Assembly: GCA_964589785.1 (NCBI GenBank)
Contig: CAZPUQ010000007.1
Location: 62,001 to 126,000 of the forward strand
Reading direction: 5' to 3'
Length of the DNA stretch: 64,000 nucleotides
Origin: JAGVSR01 sp964589785
Lineage (GTDB): Bacteria; Pseudomonadota; Alphaproteobacteria; Rhizobiales; Hyphomicrobiaceae
Position numbers and translations under genes: made by a program. Positions 45,301 to 53,226 of this stretch are shown piece after piece. Every line of letters starts with the position of its first letter. Position 1 is the first letter of the stretch. The notes beneath the pieces are model-generated. The model was not told the DNA's origin, did no database searches, and saw nothing but the letters and a program-made list of their open reading frames with translations.

Positions 45301-45791
45301 TCTCCGAGGCGCTGCGCTTCTGCCAGCGCAACCCGAACGAGGAGCTGCAGGCCGTCGTCATGTTCGACGAGGCGGACCTCTACATCCCGGCCAACGCCAA
45401 GCCCGCGACGGCCGAGCCGCTGCAGAGCCTTCTGAAGCGCGCCCGCTCGGCCGGCCTCGGCATCATGCTCGCCACCCAGTCGCCGGGCGACCTCGACTAC
45501 AAGAGCCGCGACCAGATCACGAGCTGGTTCATCGGCCGCGTGCGCGAGGATACGGCGCTGCGCAAGCTCAAGGCCGCGTTCCAGAGCGAAAGCGGGCTCG
45601 ATCCGGCCGCCGTCCTGCCGCACCAGACGGTCGGCGAGTTCCATCTCGTGCAGGAGGGACTGGTCCGCGCAATGAAGGCGCAGCGCTCGCTCATCGAGGC
45701 CGAGCAGGTGCCGTTCGACCGCATCGAGCAGCTCGCCTATGAGACCAAAGGCCAGGACGAAAAGCAGCTTCGGCTGTTCGATGTGCGGTAA
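42396..45791 (+). CDS. Large protein with N-terminal AAA-type and C-terminal HerA-like ATPase modules
   Basis: About 1131 residues. Module 1 (about 60-390): Walker A HGQSGAGKT near 76-85, Walker B LVFAIDQVED near 264-273, sensor-like IISCLDDFY near 304, similar to AAA/STAND ATPases. A middle region (about 440-620) holds ALAKDEWSGEIVLATNRLDLAEDLPAIDLV and a nucleotide-independent-looking alpha/beta block. An Ala/Glu linker follows. Module 2 (about 690-1120): Walker A GGSGSGKTT near 733, then LLDRKGDLCSYANPDVW, Walker B AVVMFDEADLYIPA near 985 and LATQSPGDLDYKSRDQITSWFIGRV, as in HerA/DUF853 DNA-translocase ATPases. ATG 42396 fits GAGG spacing better than 42387. There is no signal peptide or membrane helix. 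Confidence 0.88.
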   Translation: MGLIAKSTADDEAKDWAAGELAQAFEHSITWEDDIWRADPVDVGEVHSKARLRFNETLRAVQAGAGAASQARILLFHGQSGAGKTHLLRALRTSCHRTGQAYFGYAQMTPDIASYADYFLRRLVHSLEKPYHPDAPGESALARLTTKLVSDRAVLPAKELEHLREAALDEDELARLVLRLADDIVAAPKLADEELDINIVRALLYLERRDPRIDQRVRQYLNGRQLTPLAHQAVAALDPNTGEDRAFEIITSLGKLIWTVEKAALVFAIDQVEDLRFFDDAEERFQKAVRDLIQIANRLTNAIVIISCLDDFYAQVRGALPQSYLDRIEKSGPVALTESRTPEEARLIIAKRLQHEADGKTAGLGYPDPTQFFGPQFFEEFGGLSTRRLLEHAQSRLREKVTGEPEEREESSGGWASTLASVLGGIFGDADSGGGRTPSAAVDYREMWERFQSASEAEIPSDDHELLDILTAGLALAKDEWSGEIVLATNRLDLAEDLPAIDLVIRHKKSGHAAEARVFLCNRKTQGGGLKRQLDKVLSSMGGRPCFMLRASDFPPNGKNQTAQAMRRFRESGGRQIIVPIPDWERIMTVREFHAHHRHDPGFAAWFEDARLLSSILVVMQLLRLDLFGRSLPRAARSEEPQARASGPDAAAAEPASAGAELAAAAPQGPWTSAWTEGESEPLPANDDELPLSVILDENGSPGSILAGRESGVRSKPITLNKDVLKRHAAVLGGSGSGKTTLALCLIEQLLLQGIPAVLLDRKGDLCSYANPDVWRANDHEFTERRAEREKLADAIDVAVYTPGRASGRPISITLLPNGINELPEHEQQLLANLSAAALGEMLHLKNSATHQKQSGTLSVALRILGSRYSREVTLADLIALLEDEDPELTDLTQRMDPSGKIRRDLVAQLDSLRHRNSALFEGGGESLRMESLLGLGPYARDGRTRLSIIYTGFLGDNENILFWVSQFLSEALRFCQRNPNEELQAVVMFDEADLYIPANAKPATAEPLQSLLKRARSAGLGIMLATQSPGDLDYKSRDQITSWFIGRVREDTALRKLKAAFQSESGLDPAAVLPHQTVGEFHLVQEGLVRAMKAQRSLIEAEQVPFDRIEQLAYETKGQDEKQLRLFDVR

Positions 45792-46093
45792 GGAACTCGC
45801 TGGCCTCGGCCCGATAACTGTTTTCTGTCGTGATCTCAGAGAGTTGATGGAGCAACTTATACTATTTTGTGCGCTGCGACATCACGTTCGCCCACGCGAG
45901 ATCACATTGTGACAGAAATGAGGATAGGCGGGTGCAAGCGGTCTTTTCCGGTGTAAAGAATTCGTGATCTGCGACGTGACAGGGCGTGGACACGACGCAG
46001 ATCGAGAAACGTTCCGAGGCGCTTGGGGGAAAAGGCGTCGAGGGACACGAAGCTGGCGAAGGACCAGCGTAGTTGCGTGCGGGGTTGTGTGTG
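45792..46093. other. Gene-free spacer after the dual-ATPase gene
   Basis: About 300 bases, part of it A+T-richer than average (CAACTTATACTATTTTGTGC near 45850). Several GTGACAG/CTGTCAC-like words occur, but no convincing palindrome, terminator or RNA gene. Confidence 0.45.
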
Positions 46094-46186
46094 ATGGCAG
46101 GTAAGTCGTTTCTCATGCTTGTGCTGGCGTCGATGCTCGGGCCAGCCGTGGGCGTCGGGCTCTTCGTTCTCCTGAACGCCTTCTAG
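46094..46186 (+). CDS. Possible 30-residue single-helix membrane peptide
   Basis: ATG to TAG encodes 30 residues: MAGKSF, then a hydrophobic run through LMLVLASMLGPAVGVGLFVLL to NAF. The composition is that of a small transmembrane protein, and an A+T-richer possible promoter region lies upstream. The ribosome-binding site is weak, so it may be chance. Confidence 0.3.
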   Translation: MAGKSFLMLVLASMLGPAVGVGLFVLLNAF

Positions 46187-46676
46187 GCAGAGGTTTTTCC
46201 ATAAGGTTGCTGGACGGCCGCCGCGGTGCTGCGCGCGCGGGCAAGCTTTCGCGTGTGTTCGAGTCGGGTGAGACTGGCCCGGGGCGACGCGCGCCGCATC
46301 GCGCGTCGATGGCTCCGGGCTTGCAATGCGCAACCGCCGCGCCGGGACCTCGCGCTGGAACGCGCGATCGGGTGGCACAACGAATTGAGGCCCGTCCGCA
46401 ATCCGAACCGGCAGCGGGGGCTTCCGGAGTGGGCGCAAGACGGGCCTCGCATCGGGGAGTGGCCAGGAGGGCGGTTAGGCCTACCCCCATCCTGGTGTCC
46501 CCCCAACCAGCGCTCGTGCGGGAAAACGCCGGCCGGGGCGAGCACCAAGTCTCCTGTTCGACAGTCCGCCGGATCCGGTCTTTCGGGGCGGTCCAGACCT
46601 TGGCCGGTGGCCTGTCTCAGGGAGCCGTGAGTTCTAATCCAACGTTTGCCGTGCGCGTCTATTCCACGCCCGGCCG
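46187..46676. other. Gene-free spacer, nothing recognised
   Basis: 490 bases upstream of the convergent anti-sigma gene. A plus-strand frame is open, but its composition (Arg/Ala/Gly-rich) is that of high-G+C non-coding DNA. I looked for tRNA, RNase P and tmRNA features and saw none. Confidence 0.45.
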
Positions 46677-47519
46677 TCAATTTCCGGGCGCATCGCCGTC
46701 GGCGGCGGGCGCGCCGGTCCAGCCTTTCTCGATGAGGTAGAGTTCCTCGGCGGCGCTGAGCTCGCTGTGCCCCGGCAGGTTCTTCACGGCCGTGCCGACC
46801 ATGCCCTCGAACCGGGCCCCGTCGTCCTGGCTCGCCGGCCGGGCGACGCCGCTGTGATCGGCGCCGCCGGTCAAGACGGTGATGCGCCATTCCCCGTCGG
46901 TCTCGCGGCAGGCAAGGCCCTGCGGTCCCTTCTGCGTCCTGGCCACGATCTCGTACTGCCGGCAGAACCGGCCCTCGCGGTCGCGCAGCGACAGCACCGG
47001 GCGGATGTCGCCCTCCTTGACGAGCCCCTTGGCATTCGACGGCGTGCCGTCGAGCGCCTGCTGCAGGCGTCCCGTGGCAACGAAGCCGTCGCGGTCGGCC
47101 CTCATCAGGGCATCGTCGGTTGGCCCCGTGTCGAGGAGCGCCGTGCCGAGGCCCACGCCGACGAGGAGCGTCGCGGCATAGCCGAGCGCCGGCTGCCAGC
47201 CGAAGCCGTCGGGGAAGAACCGTTCGACGACGCCAGCCCACGTCCCCGCTGCCGTTCTTTGCGTCGAAGGGGAGCGCGCGCCGGCCGGCCTGGCCGGCTG
47301 AGGTCCCAGGCGCACGGCTGCGGTCAGCCGCTCGGGAACCGGCGCGGAAAGGATGGCGTCGAAGACGGCCCACTGGCCCGGTCCTGTCGCCAGGAACGGC
47401 TGAAGCCGTCCACGCAGGCCGGGCTCCGTGGTGAGCATGCTCTCGAACCAGACTCTTTCCTCTGCGGAGAGCTGGCCGTCGGCATACGCCATGATGAATT
47501 CGTCAGGAACGTGAACCAT
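46677..47519 (-). CDS. Anti-sigma factor (transmembrane)
   Basis: A 280-residue protein encoded right after, and overlapping by 17 bases, the ECF sigma factor gene. Its N-terminus (VPDEFIMAYADGQLSAEERVWFESMLTTEPGLRGRL) matches the anti-sigma domain that holds ECF sigma factors, without the HxxxCxxC zinc motif. A membrane helix lies at about 112-130 (ALGYAATLLVGVGLGTALL), and a periplasmic domain of about 150 residues with two Cys follows. ATG 47519 has AGGAG seven bases upstream. It probably sequesters the sigma factor until an envelope signal is sensed. Confidence 0.85.
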   Translation of the reverse strand: MVHVPDEFIMAYADGQLSAEERVWFESMLTTEPGLRGRLQPFLATGPGQWAVFDAILSAPVPERLTAAVRLGPQPARPAGARSPSTQRTAAGTWAGVVERFFPDGFGWQPALGYAATLLVGVGLGTALLDTGPTDDALMRADRDGFVATGRLQQALDGTPSNAKGLVKEGDIRPVLSLRDREGRFCRQYEIVARTQKGPQGLACRETDGEWRITVLTGGADHSGVARPASQDDGARFEGMVGTAVKNLPGHSELSAAEELYLIEKGWTGAPAADGDAPGN

Positions 47520-48045
47520 GGAGGCGCTCCTGAGGTTGGGGGTTGGCCGTGCCGGCATCGGCGGCGACATGCTGGTAGAGAGCTTGGCGGGCCCGCGACA
47601 GGCGGCTCATGACCGTGCCGATCGGGACGTCCAGGATGGAGGCGGCTTCCTTGTAGGAGAGCCCGTCGACGCACACCATCGCGATCAGGACCTGCTGGTC
47701 GGGCGGCAAGCGTTCCAGGCCCTGGCTCACGGCGGCGAGCGTCAGTCTGCTTTCGGTCACCACGCGTCCGTCCTCGCCTTCGAGGCCCAGGGCCTCGTCG
47801 ATGTCGAGCGCCGGGCCCCGGACCTTTTCGGACCGTTTGCGGTCGAGCCAGAGATTTTGCGCGATGCGGTACATCCAACTCTCGAGCTTCGTTCCGGGCT
47901 CCCACTGATCCAGGCGCGCAAGTGCTCGCTCGCACGTGTCCTGAACGAGGTCGTCCGCTGCATCTACGTTTCTCGTGAGCGCGAATGCGAACCTGCGCAA
48001 ACGCGGCAGGAACGCGATCATTCGGGCCCTGATGTCTTCCGTCAC
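47503..48045 (-). CDS. ECF-family RNA polymerase sigma factor
   Basis: A 180-residue group 4 sigma factor. Region 2 is RRFAFALTRNVDAADDLVQDTCERALARLDQW then SWMYRIAQNLWLDRKRSEK. Region 4 is LERLPPDQQVLIAMVCVDGLSYKEAASILDVPIGTVMSRLSRARQAL. GTG 48045 is chosen because GGAGAGGG lies upstream and it starts just before region 2; a much longer frame crosses the PBP gene antisense. Its stop overlaps the anti-sigma start, a coupled pair. Targets are not deducible; I found no EcfG-type GGAAC promoter ahead of it. Confidence 0.93.
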   Translation of the reverse strand: MTEDIRARMIAFLPRLRRFAFALTRNVDAADDLVQDTCERALARLDQWEPGTKLESWMYRIAQNLWLDRKRSEKVRGPALDIDEALGLEGEDGRVVTESRLTLAAVSQGLERLPPDQQVLIAMVCVDGLSYKEAASILDVPIGTVMSRLSRARQALYQHVAADAGTANPQPQERLHGSRS

Positions 48046-48255
48046 GGAACGCCCTCTCCGCGGCGCTTCGAGGTGAGAACGCGCCTGGCGGCCGGATATT
48101 CCACGTCTTTCCGGCGGCAGGAAAGGCGCGTTTCGGGCGCCAAGCCGACACCGCCGGGCCGCAAACGGGCCGAGGCCGCGCCATAAAGGCCGACTAGGAG
48201 TTGAACGGACCGTCCCCGCGCCCCGGCGGGACCGGCGGCGCATTCGGCTAAGCGC

Positions 48256-50745
48256 ATGGGAATAGTCATAAAAACCCTGACCTTCCTGGTCGAGACGCTG
48301 GCGCGGGGCCCTCTCCTCGCCTGGCGTTTCCTCCTCGAGTGGGTCGCCTTCAATCCCCGCCTCGGCCCCCTGCGGCATGTGTTCCTGGCCGGGGCGGCGT
48401 ATGTGTTCTTCGCAGTGTGTCTCGTTTATGTCGTCGCGCCCCTGCGCGCCTATACGGGCGCCTACACGATCGCGGACAAGCTGACCTACGACGCCGAGCG
48501 CTGGCTCGCGACGGCGATCTACGACCGCCGGGGCAGCTTCGTCGGCACCTTCGATCCCCGCCTCGACAGCGTGCGCGACGTCAACTACACGGGCCGGTCG
48601 ATCGAGGTCGGCGACTACACGGCCAATCCCGATCACAAGTCGATCCCCGTCCGCGAGGTGCCCGAGTACTACTGGAAGTGCCTGCTCTTCCATGAGGACC
48701 GCCACCTCGGCTCCTGGCTCAATCCGTACGGCATCGACCTTCTCGGCGTGCTCAAGATCCCGCTCTCCTCGATCGAGCGCACGATCGCCCTGCGGCGCCC
48801 CAGCATCGGCGTCGGCGGCTCCACGCTGCCGATGCAGTTCGTGCGCGTGATCTACAAGACGCCGCCGGACCCGAGCGAAAGCGGCTTCACGAAGCTCAGA
48901 CGCAAGTTCGGGGAATGGTGGCTCGCGCCCGTCATCTATCGCGTGTTGACGCGCGACGGCGAAAAGGCGCTCCGGCAGTGGGCGGCGAACCACATCTGGC
49001 TGGCACAGCGCACGGGCGGGGCGCCGCTGCATGGCGTCGAGGTGACGAGCCGCATCGTGTTCGGCAAGGATTCGAGCGAGCTGTCCATCGCCGAGCAGTT
49101 CGTGCTCGCCTCCGCCGTCAACAAGCCGATCATCCTCATGCCCGGCAGCGACCGGCTGAACGAGGTGCGTCTCGACCGCTGGCGCTACATCACGGAGGTG
49201 CGGGCGCGCACCTGCGCGGAGCACCTCATCGCGGACGAGGCCACGAAGGCCGACGTCGTGTTCAAGCTCATCGGCCTTGCCGGCGGTCCGCCCGATCCGA
49301 AGGTGCGGCCGCGGCTGCAGGAGGCACTCGAGCGGTTTGCACCGTCGCTCGCCGGCCGGGCCCAGGCCAATCCCGTCATTCGCGCCAACGCGCTTCTGCC
49401 ATCGGCCCGCTTCGGCGTGCGCGAGGAGATGAAGCAGACCTACGGCTTCTCCTGGCGCACCTACATTCGAGGGGTGACGACGACGCTCGACACGGTGGAG
49501 AACCTCGAGTTCGGCGGCAAGGTGGCCGCGGCGCTGGCCAGGATCGACGAGACCGAGCGGGCGAAGATCTCAGCCGGCTTCGCGCTCGATCCCGCGCGGG
49601 CGGCAGACGACGTGCGCGTGCCCAACGTCGTGGTGGTCGCCGCCGACCACAAGGGCGAGATCGTGCGCTATTTCGAGACCGGCGAGACGGCCTCCTATTT
49701 CGGCGCGCCCGTTGCGCGCAGCTCTGAGACGGGCCGCTACGAGGCCGAGCGCGATCCGCGCATGATCGCGTCGACCGGCAAGATCATCGCGGCGATCGCC
49801 ATCGCCAACGCCGGCCGCGATACGATCAACAGTCCCTATCTCGACAGCGAAGCGCCTGCGAGCGGACTGGAGACGTGCGCGCGCGGCGGCAGCGGCCGTC
49901 ACACGCGGCGAGCCGCGGTGGCCTTTGCCTGCTCGCTCAACGCGGCGCTCTTGCATCGGACCGCACTTCTGGGCCAGTCCGGCGTGCGCAAGCTCATCGA
50001 CCGCCTCGGCTTTACGATGCCGCCTGCCGACGCCGAGGGCGTGCCGGTGCCGCCGTCCACGGCGGTGGTCCTCGGCCAGATCTCGGGCAGTCCGCGCCGC
50101 GTCCATATGATGTCGTCGGTGGTGCTGGCCGCACTGCTGCATCGCGGCGGCGTGCCGGTGCGGCTGCCGACGCTCGTGCGCGCGTACGACTATACGAGCA
50201 AGGAGGCCGCCACCTCGGCCGCCGGGCCGCTTGTAACCGGGGTGCTGCCCTCCGACGTCATCAAGCCGCAGGCGGTCCCGCTCGTGCGCGCGCTGCTCGA
50301 GCAGCCGCTCTGCCATACGGCCGCCAAAGCCCCGGCGGGCACGCTGAAGTCGCTTGCACCCTGGTGTGCGGCCCGGCGTGGCGATCTGAGCTTCCACTTC
50401 GCAAAGACCGGCACGCAGGTCGCAACCGACCCGAACGCGACCGTCGACGTGTGGACCACGGGCGGGCTGCAGTTCACCAACGGTGCGGCCTACAGCTACG
50501 TCGTCCTCGTCGGGACGGGCTCGGCGCAGGAGCCGTGGGCGACATCTCTCCATGCCGCGCAGGTGGCCGCTCCCCTCCTCGAGGTCCTGCTCGAGGACCT
50601 GAAGCGTCATGCCCGCAGCAACCCGCAGCGCCAGCTTCTGCCCGCTCCCGCGCCGGCGGTTGCCCCCTCCGCAGCAGGCGGGCGCGTGTCTGCGGCGATA
50701 CCGACGGCGGGCGAGGTCACGCTGCGCGGTCTGGCGCGGCCTTAA
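48256..50745 (+). CDS. Divergent class A penicillin-binding protein (GT51 plus transpeptidase)
   Basis: An 829-residue inner-membrane enzyme predicted to polymerise and cross-link peptidoglycan. A membrane helix lies at about 40-62. In the glycosyltransferase domain the usual EDxxF motif reads HEDRHLGSW near 145, and GGSTITQQ reads GGSTLPMQF, so it is a distant variant. The transpeptidase motifs are STGK (near 505), SLN (near 559) and KTGT (near 717). The C-terminus is Ala/Pro-rich. It is divergent from the ECF sigma gene by 210 bases and could belong to its envelope-stress response, though no promoter motif proves it. Confidence 0.87.
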   Translation: MGIVIKTLTFLVETLARGPLLAWRFLLEWVAFNPRLGPLRHVFLAGAAYVFFAVCLVYVVAPLRAYTGAYTIADKLTYDAERWLATAIYDRRGSFVGTFDPRLDSVRDVNYTGRSIEVGDYTANPDHKSIPVREVPEYYWKCLLFHEDRHLGSWLNPYGIDLLGVLKIPLSSIERTIALRRPSIGVGGSTLPMQFVRVIYKTPPDPSESGFTKLRRKFGEWWLAPVIYRVLTRDGEKALRQWAANHIWLAQRTGGAPLHGVEVTSRIVFGKDSSELSIAEQFVLASAVNKPIILMPGSDRLNEVRLDRWRYITEVRARTCAEHLIADEATKADVVFKLIGLAGGPPDPKVRPRLQEALERFAPSLAGRAQANPVIRANALLPSARFGVREEMKQTYGFSWRTYIRGVTTTLDTVENLEFGGKVAAALARIDETERAKISAGFALDPARAADDVRVPNVVVVAADHKGEIVRYFETGETASYFGAPVARSSETGRYEAERDPRMIASTGKIIAAIAIANAGRDTINSPYLDSEAPASGLETCARGGSGRHTRRAAVAFACSLNAALLHRTALLGQSGVRKLIDRLGFTMPPADAEGVPVPPSTAVVLGQISGSPRRVHMMSSVVLAALLHRGGVPVRLPTLVRAYDYTSKEAATSAAGPLVTGVLPSDVIKPQAVPLVRALLEQPLCHTAAKAPAGTLKSLAPWCAARRGDLSFHFAKTGTQVATDPNATVDVWTTGGLQFTNGAAYSYVVLVGTGSAQEPWATSLHAAQVAAPLLEVLLEDLKRHARSNPQRQLLPAPAPAVAPSAAGGRVSAAIPTAGEVTLRGLARP

Positions 50746-50894
50746 GTCTCTGTTTATGGCTCCCCGCTGGCGGCGCCGCGACGGGTGCGTCGCTTGCGCC
50801 CGCCCGGCTTTTCGCGCATGAGGGGCGCCGATCACATCAAAACGCGCCGGCGGCCCGAGGCCTCCGGCCCATGCCACGCCCAGGGGAAGCAGCG

Positions 50895-51740
50895 ATGAAG
50901 CTCGTCCGGTTTGGAACTGCAGGTGCGGAGAAGCCCGGTCTCGTGGACGCCGGCGGCCGCATCCGCGATCTCTCGGCGCACGTGCCGGACATTTCGGGCG
51001 AGACGCTCGGCAAGGACGCGCTCGATCGCCTGCGGGCGCTCGATCCGGCGAGCCTGCCTCTGGTACCCGAAGGCGTCCGCCTCGGCCCGCCCGTGTCGCG
51101 TCCGTGGAGCTTCATTGCCGTCGGTCTCAACTATGCCGATCATGCCCGAGAGACCGGCCAGGAGATCCCGTCCGAGCCGATCCTGTTCAACAAGCTCGGC
51201 AACTCGGTCTCGGGCCCTAACGACGACGTCCTCTATCCCAAGGGCGCCGACCGCATGGACTGGGAGCTGGAGATCGCCTTCGTCATGGGCAAGCGCGCCC
51301 GCTACGTCGACGAGACGGAGGCGATGGATTATGTGGCCGGCTACTGCATCTGCAACGACGTCTCCGAGCGCCGCTTCCAGATGAAGCGCAACGGTCAGTG
51401 GATGAAGGGCAAGTGCGCCGAGACGTTCGGCCCGCTTGGCCCCTGGCTCGTCACCACCGACGAGATCGACCCCTCCAACCTCGCCATGGAGCTCAAGGTC
51501 AACGGCGAGACCCGGCAGAAGGGGTCCACCTCGACCATGATCTTCTCCATTCCCTACCTCGTCGCCTACATCACGCAGTTCTGCGTGTTGGAGGCCGGCG
51601 ACGTCGTGACGACCGGAACGCCGCCGGGCGTCGGCTCTGGCATGAAGCCGCCGCAGTACCTGAAGGCCGGCGACGTGATGGAGCTTTCCATCGAAGGCCT
51701 CGGCACGCAGCGCCAGACCGTGGTGCCATTCCCGGGCTAG
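50895..51740 (+). CDS. Fumarylacetoacetate hydrolase-family protein
   Basis: A 281-residue enzyme of the FAH superfamily (2-keto-4-pentenoate hydratases, fumarylpyruvate hydrolases, acylpyruvases). A short N-terminal domain (MKLVRFGTAGAEKPGLVD) precedes the catalytic fold with GLNYADHARETG, FNKLGNSVSGPNDDV, the metal ligands in DWELEIAFVMGK, CNDVSERRFQMK and TGTPPGVGSGMKPPQYLKAGDVMEL. The substrate cannot be assigned by eye and no aromatic-degradation genes are adjacent. ATG 50895 has AGGGGAA upstream. It follows the PBP gene by 149 bases. Confidence 0.9.
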   Translation: MKLVRFGTAGAEKPGLVDAGGRIRDLSAHVPDISGETLGKDALDRLRALDPASLPLVPEGVRLGPPVSRPWSFIAVGLNYADHARETGQEIPSEPILFNKLGNSVSGPNDDVLYPKGADRMDWELEIAFVMGKRARYVDETEAMDYVAGYCICNDVSERRFQMKRNGQWMKGKCAETFGPLGPWLVTTDEIDPSNLAMELKVNGETRQKGSTSTMIFSIPYLVAYITQFCVLEAGDVVTTGTPPGVGSGMKPPQYLKAGDVMELSIEGLGTQRQTVVPFPG

Positions 51741-51762
51741 CGCTGCGCGTCATCCGAGTGCC

Positions 51763-52992
51763 CTATGACGCGAGCCGCAGCCCGCTCAGCCGCTTGGCGA
51801 TCAGGCGGAACGTGTCCTTGAGCTCGGCGCCGTTGCGCGCGTCGAAGAAGTGGATGGGCGAGGTCGCGCAGTGCTGCAGGATCGGCAGCACTTCCTCCGG
51901 CACCTGGAAGCCGACGGTGTAGACCGTGAGCCCGGCGGTCTTCATGTTCGTGCACAGCGTCCGCGCCTGCGCCTCGGAGTTGCCGTTCGCGTTCTCGTAG
52001 GCCGTGTTGAACATGCCGTCGGTCATCAGGATCGCGACCTTCTGGTATTCGTCGTCGTCGTACGCTTTGGGTTCGCTGTCGGAGGGCAGCACGGAGCTCC
52101 ATTCCGGCGAGATCAGGTACCACGCCCAGGCGATGCCCAGGTGTCCGGCGGTCATGCCGTCGGCGCGAAGATCCTCGATGTGATCGAGAATGTCGTCGCG
52201 GTCGTTGGTGAGCGGCAGAACGCGGCTGGTCGGACACGTGTTCGAGCGCATGTTGAAGCGGCCCGATTGCGGATCTTCGTCCGAGAAGGCGAGGCTGCCG
52301 GACCGATCGGTCATGCAGTTCGTATGGGCGCCGGCATAGGCCCGTCCGCGATGGTCGAACCGCGTCCCGATCACGCTGGCGAGGCTGCCGCCGTTGACGG
52401 CGGTCGAGAAGGGAGCAATCGCGATCCGGTGATCGCTGCCCTCGGCGTTGCCGTCGAGGAGGATGCCGACGAGCTCGGCCGCGGCGGATTTGAGATCAAC
52501 GAGCTTGGAACCCTGCATCGACCCGCTGACATCGAGCATCATCGAAAGCTCGACGTTGCGGACGTCGTAGACCGCCGTCGCTCGCGCCGAAATGTCGATA
52601 TCGCTCGTGCCGAAGATGGCGGCAACCGTTGTCGCAAGCTTGATGTCGGCCGTCAGAGTGACGGCGTTCGTGATGCGGTCGACCGAGGCGCTCAAGGTGT
52701 GAGTGCGCACACCCAGGGTCTCCTGCGGATCGAAGTTGGTGTCGAAATACTGCTCGGCGAGCTCCATCAGGGTTGCGTCGTCCGCATTGTCGAGCCGCAG
52801 GGCCTTGGCCGCGGCGAGTGCGGCGGCGTCGAGAGCAGCGCCGGCTTCCGTCGAGACGCGGATGCCGCGGGCGTTGTCGATGGCGATGCCCGTCATCATG
52901 ACGAGGGCCACAACACACAGTCCGAACAGAGGCGTGACGCTTCCGTCGTCGGACCACCGGCATTTGCGAAGAATGGCACGAATGAGAGGCAT
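51763..52992 (-). CDS. TadG-like vWA-domain pilus/surface protein, copy 1
   Basis: A 409-residue protein with an N-terminal TadE/TadG-type hydrophobic helix (DDGSVTPLFGLCVVALVMMTGIAIDNARG) followed by a beta-rich segment, then a von Willebrand A domain from about residue 150. The MIDAS motif is LDVSGSMQGSK, with ILMTDGMFNTAYENANG for the later metal ligand. Such proteins are usually exported with Tad/Flp pili, but no other tad gene lies in the window. Its paralogue follows upstream at 53227-54453 in the same orientation. Confidence 0.88.
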   Translation of the reverse strand: MPLIRAILRKCRWSDDGSVTPLFGLCVVALVMMTGIAIDNARGIRVSTEAGAALDAAALAAAKALRLDNADDATLMELAEQYFDTNFDPQETLGVRTHTLSASVDRITNAVTLTADIKLATTVAAIFGTSDIDISARATAVYDVRNVELSMMLDVSGSMQGSKLVDLKSAAAELVGILLDGNAEGSDHRIAIAPFSTAVNGGSLASVIGTRFDHRGRAYAGAHTNCMTDRSGSLAFSDEDPQSGRFNMRSNTCPTSRVLPLTNDRDDILDHIEDLRADGMTAGHLGIAWAWYLISPEWSSVLPSDSEPKAYDDDEYQKVAILMTDGMFNTAYENANGNSEAQARTLCTNMKTAGLTVYTVGFQVPEEVLPILQHCATSPIHFFDARNGAELKDTFRLIAKRLSGLRLAS

Positions 52993-53226
52993 GACATGCT
53001 CCTTCTAAGGGGCACAAAAATTGATATCCGCTATATCTCTTCAGCAATGAAGAAAATTTTAGAAGCGTTTTGTTGAGCAAAAGTCACGACATCTTAGGGC
53101 GGCGTTAATTGAACGATAACGCTATAATTCGAGTTTGATATTTCCTATTAAGCTTCCGCAAACCATGGCGGCGGCGGACGGCTGCCGATCTCGTCTCGTT
53201 CGTGTCGGAGCGGCGCAAAATACCGG

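Noticed and set aside
43955..45742. 595-codon frame within the dual-ATPase gene.
   Set aside because: Shifted-frame shadow, Arg/Gly/Ala-rich, while the annotated frame has all ATPase motifs.
46187..46676. Possible RNA gene (words resembling a tRNA T-arm near 46258 and 46630).
   Set aside because: No acceptor or anticodon stems could be formed and no CCA or terminator follows.
48042..49224. N-terminal extension of the ECF sigma factor to 573 residues.
   Set aside because: The extension is antisense of the PBP gene. The sigma domains begin at GTG 48045 with a good ribosome-binding site.
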